From Amphibacillus jilinensis Y1 (GTDB lineage: Bacteria > Bacillota > Bacilli > Bacillales > Amphibacillaceae), in contig NZ_JH976435.1 of the NCBI RefSeq assembly GCF_000306965.1, forward strand, positions 627,225 to 676,113: a stretch of 48,889 bases of DNA. Reading direction: 5' to 3'. Positions within the stretch are counted from its first letter, which is position 1, and every line of letters starts with the position of its first letter. The notes beneath the pieces are model-generated. The model was not told where the DNA came from. It was given only the letters and a program-made list of their open reading frames with translations, and did not search any database. The translations under genes and the position numbers were made by a program. This document shows, one piece after another, positions 45,921-48,889 of this stretch.

Positions 45921-46353
45921 AAAACAGCTTGGTTTTTCCTTAATAGAACTATTAATTGTGCTTACTCTTATTAACGTGCTGTGGTTAATAAGTGCTAATC
46001 ACTATCATAAAAAACTTAACCACATAGCATTTGAACAATGGTATCAACAGTTTGAATTGGATATTATTGAATTACAGAAACATACAATGGTCACTAACAT
46101 TACTTATCACATACAATTTTATCCTAGTTCAAATCGATATGAACTTCGGCAAGGTCCTTTTGGGGAAGGTCTTGTTAGAAGAGAGTGGCCAGAAGAATGG
46201 AAAATCACAATGCTAACTCTACAAAATCAAATTAGATTTACACGTACAGGGACGATTAGAAGCCCTGGAACCATGCAAGTAAAAACAAATACGGCCATCT
46301 ATCATATCTATTTCCCATTTGGAAAGGCACGGTGTTATTATATTGAAATCTAA
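45910..46353 (+). CDS. comGD: Competence pseudopilin ComGD
   Basis: About 147 residues. Prepilin leader RKQLG^FSLIELLIVLTL with the +5 Glu, then a hydrophobic helix and a C-terminal beta-rich domain typical of GspH-like minor pseudopilins. The ATG at 45910 overlaps the comGC stop; a TTG at 45901 is an alternative start. Confidence 0.88.
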   Translation: MFLRKQLGFSLIELLIVLTLINVLWLISANHYHKKLNHIAFEQWYQQFELDIIELQKHTMVTNITYHIQFYPSSNRYELRQGPFGEGLVRREWPEEWKITMLTLQNQIRFTRTGTIRSPGTMQVKTNTAIYHIYFPFGKARCYYIEI

Positions 46354-46678
46354 ACAAGAGGGATTTATTTTATTCGAAGCTTACGTCGGCTTAGTACTTT
46401 TAATGTTAGTCATTTGCACAATACTTCCTGTCATTATTCAATATAAGATTGAGCAATCCATTTTAGCAGAACGTGTCGATCATTATCATTTTCTTTACAA
46501 CACCATTCAAACAATTAAGGTAGCTGATCTTCCACTATCAATGTCTCATAAGCTAAACGAAAAGATTGTAGAAATTGATTTTTATATTTTAAATAATCAA
46601 ATAATAGGTAAAGGAACATGGACAAATGCAAAAGAACAACTTGAAGAAATATTCGTTTATTTCCAATTATCAGAGTGA
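46343..46678 (+). CDS. comGE: Competence pseudopilin ComGE
   Basis: Short minor pseudopilin with leader KSKQEG^FILFEAYVGLVLL, a hydrophobic helix with Glu at +5. Start uncertain: TTG at 46343 places the leader correctly and gives 111 residues, while a TTG at 46319 extends it. It overlaps both comGD and comGF, as usual for this operon. Sequence beyond the helix is poorly conserved, so the E label relies on order. Confidence 0.82.
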   Translation: MKSKQEGFILFEAYVGLVLLMLVICTILPVIIQYKIEQSILAERVDHYHFLYNTIQTIKVADLPLSMSHKLNEKIVEIDFYILNNQIIGKGTWTNAKEQLEEIFVYFQLSE

Positions 46679-47078
46679 AATGGGCTTTACCATAATCGAG
46701 ATGTTACTTGCTTTTTCTATTATATTGATTATCTTAACCATTATCCCTTCCATTTGGAAAACCACAAATCTTCATAGACCAACTGAAAGGTTCTCTGTTT
46801 ATCAATTCTTCCATTTTATATCAGACCAAGTTCATGAAAATAAATTGACAAATACAAGTGATGACCAAATTTTGTTGACAACAATAGATGGCGACTTTAT
46901 AAGATTTTCTATGCATAATAATCTAATTCGCAGACAAGTTAATCGCTCTGGACACGAGGTTTTTTTACAAAATGTAGCTACATTACGGGTGACTACAGAA
47001 GATGATTATCTATTACTTACATTAACGATGGAATCTGGAGGTGTCTATGAAAAAGTTATTCACTTGTTTTCACAATGA
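46626..47078 (+). CDS. comGF: Competence pseudopilin ComGF
   Basis: 150 residues. The leader ends QSEMG and is followed by FTIIEMLLAFSIILIIL. The downstream region DQVHENKLTNTSDDQILLTT and FIRFSMHNNLIRRQVNRSG matches ComGF family layout (the FxxxxNxIRRQxN pattern). Overlaps comGE and comGG by tens of bases. Confidence 0.88.
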   Translation: MQKNNLKKYSFISNYQSEMGFTIIEMLLAFSIILIILTIIPSIWKTTNLHRPTERFSVYQFFHFISDQVHENKLTNTSDDQILLTTIDGDFIRFSMHNNLIRRQVNRSGHEVFLQNVATLRVTTEDDYLLLTLTMESGGVYEKVIHLFSQ

Positions 47079-47412
47079 CAAAGGGACAATCACTGTTTAT
47101 CTATTCTATTTAGCCACCCTACTCTTATTGCTGGCTGTTTCAGTTGTCCAATATTATCAAAATGAAACAAACCTTGCCGAAATGGAAATAGAACATTTAA
47201 AATTAGAAATGTTACAACAGTTAGCCTATCAATCCTTAATTAACGACTGGGAACAATGGGAAGGTCAAGAGAAGGTTGAATTTCAATATCCAATTGGAGA
47301 AGCAAAAGTATCAATATCAAAGCAAGCGGAAGCACTTACAAAAATTATCATTAGTGGATCAACAGAACCGCCATATCAACGCTCTAGGACTTATCATTAT
47401 AATAACCCTTGA
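47047..47412 (+). CDS. comGG: Competence protein ComGG
   Basis: Last gene of the operon, about 121 residues from the ATG at 47047 (GGAGG five bases upstream). A single N-terminal hydrophobic helix (about 16-36) follows HNDKG, and the leader lacks the usual Phe and +5 Glu (TITVYLFYL). That is acceptable for this divergent member. Assigned mainly by position. Converges on the hydrolase gene. Confidence 0.8.
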   Translation: MKKLFTCFHNDKGTITVYLFYLATLLLLLAVSVVQYYQNETNLAEMEIEHLKLEMLQQLAYQSLINDWEQWEGQEKVEFQYPIGEAKVSISKQAEALTKIIISGSTEPPYQRSRTYHYNNP

Positions 47413-47437
47413 GCGCAGTATATGGTTTTTAAGCAAA

Positions 47438-48061
47438 TTATGGCGTTACAAAGGGATTGTGCACCTTCTCATAACCAATCGTTGTTACAGGTCCATGACC
47501 AGATAATACTTTGTATTCAGCTTCTAAACGATATAATTTATTTCGTACAGAATCGATTAATGTAGCTTGATCCCCACCAGGTAAATCCGTTCGTCCAACA
47601 CCCGTCCTAAACAAACAATCGCCAACAAATGCTAATTGATTTGCTTCAAATATAAATGTTACTCCCCCAGGTGAATGCCCAGGCGTATGTATCACTTTAA
47701 ATTCAAATGAACCTATGACCATTGCGCCCATTTGCAAGTAAGCATCTGCTGGCCTAGCAGTGATCTCCCCTAAGGGAAAATATTTTGAGCTATTTAAAGA
47801 CGGATCTGTTAACCATTCTGCCTCTAATTGATGCAAGTAAACTGGGATTTCGTAATCATCTCGCAGTTCATCTACCGCACCAATATGATCAAAATGGGCA
47901 TGTGTTAATAATATTGCAATTGGTGTTAACGCTTCTTTAGTAATAAAAGCCCTAATGCGTTCTGCTTCGGCACCTGGATCTATAATGATGGCTTGGGTAC
48001 CTTCGTAAATAATATAGCCATTTGTTCCTAATTGCCCTAATGACATCGTTTCTACATGCAT
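47438..48061 (-). CDS. yqgX: MBL-fold metallo-hydrolase, YqgX-like (glyoxalase II family)
   Basis: 207-residue zinc hydrolase. The metal motif LLTHAHFDHIGAV, then VIHTPGHSPGG, FVGDCLFRTGVGRTDLPGG and LSGHGPVTT supply the His and Asp ligands of the glyoxalase II-like group. B. subtilis YqgX (GloC-like) lies near comG in the same way. It probably hydrolyses S-lactoyl- or bacillithiol-thioesters, by analogy. Ribosome site GGAGTG precedes the ATG. Confidence 0.9.
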   Translation of the reverse strand: MHVETMSLGQLGTNGYIIYEGTQAIIIDPGAEAERIRAFITKEALTPIAILLTHAHFDHIGAVDELRDDYEIPVYLHQLEAEWLTDPSLNSSKYFPLGEITARPADAYLQMGAMVIGSFEFKVIHTPGHSPGGVTFIFEANQLAFVGDCLFRTGVGRTDLPGGDQATLIDSVRNKLYRLEAEYKVLSGHGPVTTIGYEKVHNPFVTP

Positions 48062-48214
48062 TAAATTTCACTCCTTAATTAAAATAGAAATACTTAAAAA
48101 CTTAATTAATGAAATAAACTCATTGTTTATGGTTCTCTGTCAAATGTGGTGGTGTAATGTTCACTCCACCATTCATCTTTGTTAAAAGCTCTTTTTCCAT
48201 AAAGTAGTGCTATT

Positions 48215-48338
48215 GCTAAGCCGCAGAGGGAAATATACTCGCTTTCCGCGGACGAACGCCCAAGCCTCCTCGCAAAGACCGCTGTGGGGTCTCGGTCGCC
48301 CGTTTTTCCGCAGGAGTCTCGCATATTTCCTCTGCTAT
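48215..48338. repeat. 124-bp GC-rich insertion within the ISL3 tail
   Basis: About 58% GC by hand count, against AT-rich flanks. Ends are imperfect inverted repeats (GCAGAGGGAAATAT and ATATTTCCTCTGC). It is bracketed by identical 8-base direct repeats GTGCTATT at 48207-48214 and 48339-48346, as after transposition. It lies just behind the transposase stop (48347-48349 in the restored frame). No coding capacity is apparent. Confidence 0.7.
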
Positions 48339-48346
48339 GTGCTATT

Positions 48347-48889
48347 TCAAACGAGAGCCTTTTTAACCTCTTGTTGCCATAATATTTTATTCTTCAAACG
48401 TTGAAAATTTTTGATACCAAAAGAGTCTCGCTTTTAAAACCCTTTATCGTATTGTTAATGCCTTCGATATAACCATTATTAAATGGATACATGAACGATT
48501 GTAAGATCTCTTGTTTCCAACGTATAAACATTTTTCTTACGCGGTGAAATGCATCAATGTTAGAAGCACGCATCCATTCTAGACATGCCTCCATTCCTTT
48601 TCTAGCTGTCTTCTCATCACTTGTCTTAAACCATTCATCTAATTTGTTCTTTAACTCATACGCTTCTTTTAAGCGTGGATCCATTTGTAAAAGCTTCTCA
48701 ACCTTTTCTCGTCCTTTCCCTGACAATTTATAGGGGGATTTCCACAATGACTTCTTACTCCGTTTCATATGAATCCGCGTTTGTTTATCTACATTGCGTT
48801 GGACTTCCCGCTGAACTTCATCTAAAGCCCAATATACTTGACGCATGAAGTGAAATCGATCAGCTATAATTAATGGATTTCCTAGTACC
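48347..48889 (-). pseudogene. ISL3-family transposase, C-terminal part with a frameshift
   Basis: The open frame enters from the window edge (NPLIIADRFHFMRQVYWALDE, the DDE region with Asp) and runs through YPFNNGYIEGINNTIKGFK, which has the catalytic Glu. Loss of one base in the T4/A4 tract near 48432 then ends the frame at 48394. In the next frame the expected tail RDSFGIKNFQRLKNKILWQQ continues to a stop at 48347. It is therefore probably an inactive copy. Confidence 0.82.

Larger units (their letters stand above)
48131..48889 (-). mobile_element. ISL3-family insertion sequence, 3' part (runs off the window)
   Basis: The right end carries the terminal repeat GGTTCTCTGTCAAATGTGGT starting at 48131, about 70 bases after the yqgX start. 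The transposase 3' end lies within. The element continues beyond 48889, so its other end and any target duplication cannot be seen. Confidence 0.82.

Noticed and set aside
48127-48324. 65-residue open frame across the GC-rich block
   Set aside because: It crosses the inserted repeat and the ISL3 terminal repeat; an accident of composition.

Overview
The window is chromosomal DNA from a low-GC, endospore-forming Bacillaceae bacterium. Evidence is a complete spoIIIA operon, spo0A, spoIVB, a full comG operon, strong AAGGAGG-type ribosome sites, and gene order matching the Bacillus subtilis yqg-yqh-yqi region. An OLE RNA beside its partner gene oapA, and a very acidic SpoIIIAH linker, fit a halo- or alkali-tolerant member of the family. 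The genus cannot be fixed from the sequence alone.

Layout: (1) 1-7026, minus strand: a methyl-accepting chemotaxis protein, then the branched-chain 2-oxoacid dehydrogenase genes lpdV-bkdAA-bkdAB-bkdB. (2) 7027-11105: an accessory patch with an intact-looking IS3-family element, a DJ-1/PfpI protein with a WYL-type regulator, and a decayed IS200-type transposase. (3) 11121-31000, minus strand: aspartokinase, a LysM/CAP secreted protein, spo0A, spoIVB, recN, argR, tlyA, dxs, oapA, OLE RNA, ispA, xseB, xseA, folD, nusB, yqhY, accC and accB. (4) 29077-34388: spoIIIAA-AH behind a near-consensus sigma-E promoter. (5) 34542-39654: efp, papA, yqhR, yqhP, a patatin-like yqhO, mntR and a rhodanese (yqhL). 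(6) 39655-42633: an orphan IS200/IS605-like right end, then yqhH, yqhG and yqzE. (7) 42837-48061: aroK, the divergent comGA-GG operon and a metallo-beta-lactamase-fold hydrolase. (8) 48131-48889: the 3' part of an ISL3-family element, frameshifted and carrying a 124-bp GC-rich insertion.

Functionally, the core joins sporulation control (Spo0A, SpoIVB, the SpoIIIA channel), isoprenoid precursor synthesis (Dxs, IspA), fatty-acid priming (AccBC, Bkd), DNA repair (RecN, XseAB), DNA uptake (ComG) and metal/arginine regulation (MntR, ArgR).

Most noteworthy are: the OLE RNA/OapA module with a candidate promoter of its own; at least seven related copies of an intergenic repeat I cannot assign to a named family, one of them inside the spoIIIA operon; a GC-rich element flanked by an 8-bp direct repeat in the ISL3 tail; an orphan omega-RNA-like IS605 end at the site where B. 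subtilis carries gcvT-gcvPA-gcvPB; a ComGC without its usual cysteine pair; and a terminator-like hairpin that buries the ribosome site of the gene after spo0A. No tRNA, rRNA or CRISPR array was seen.
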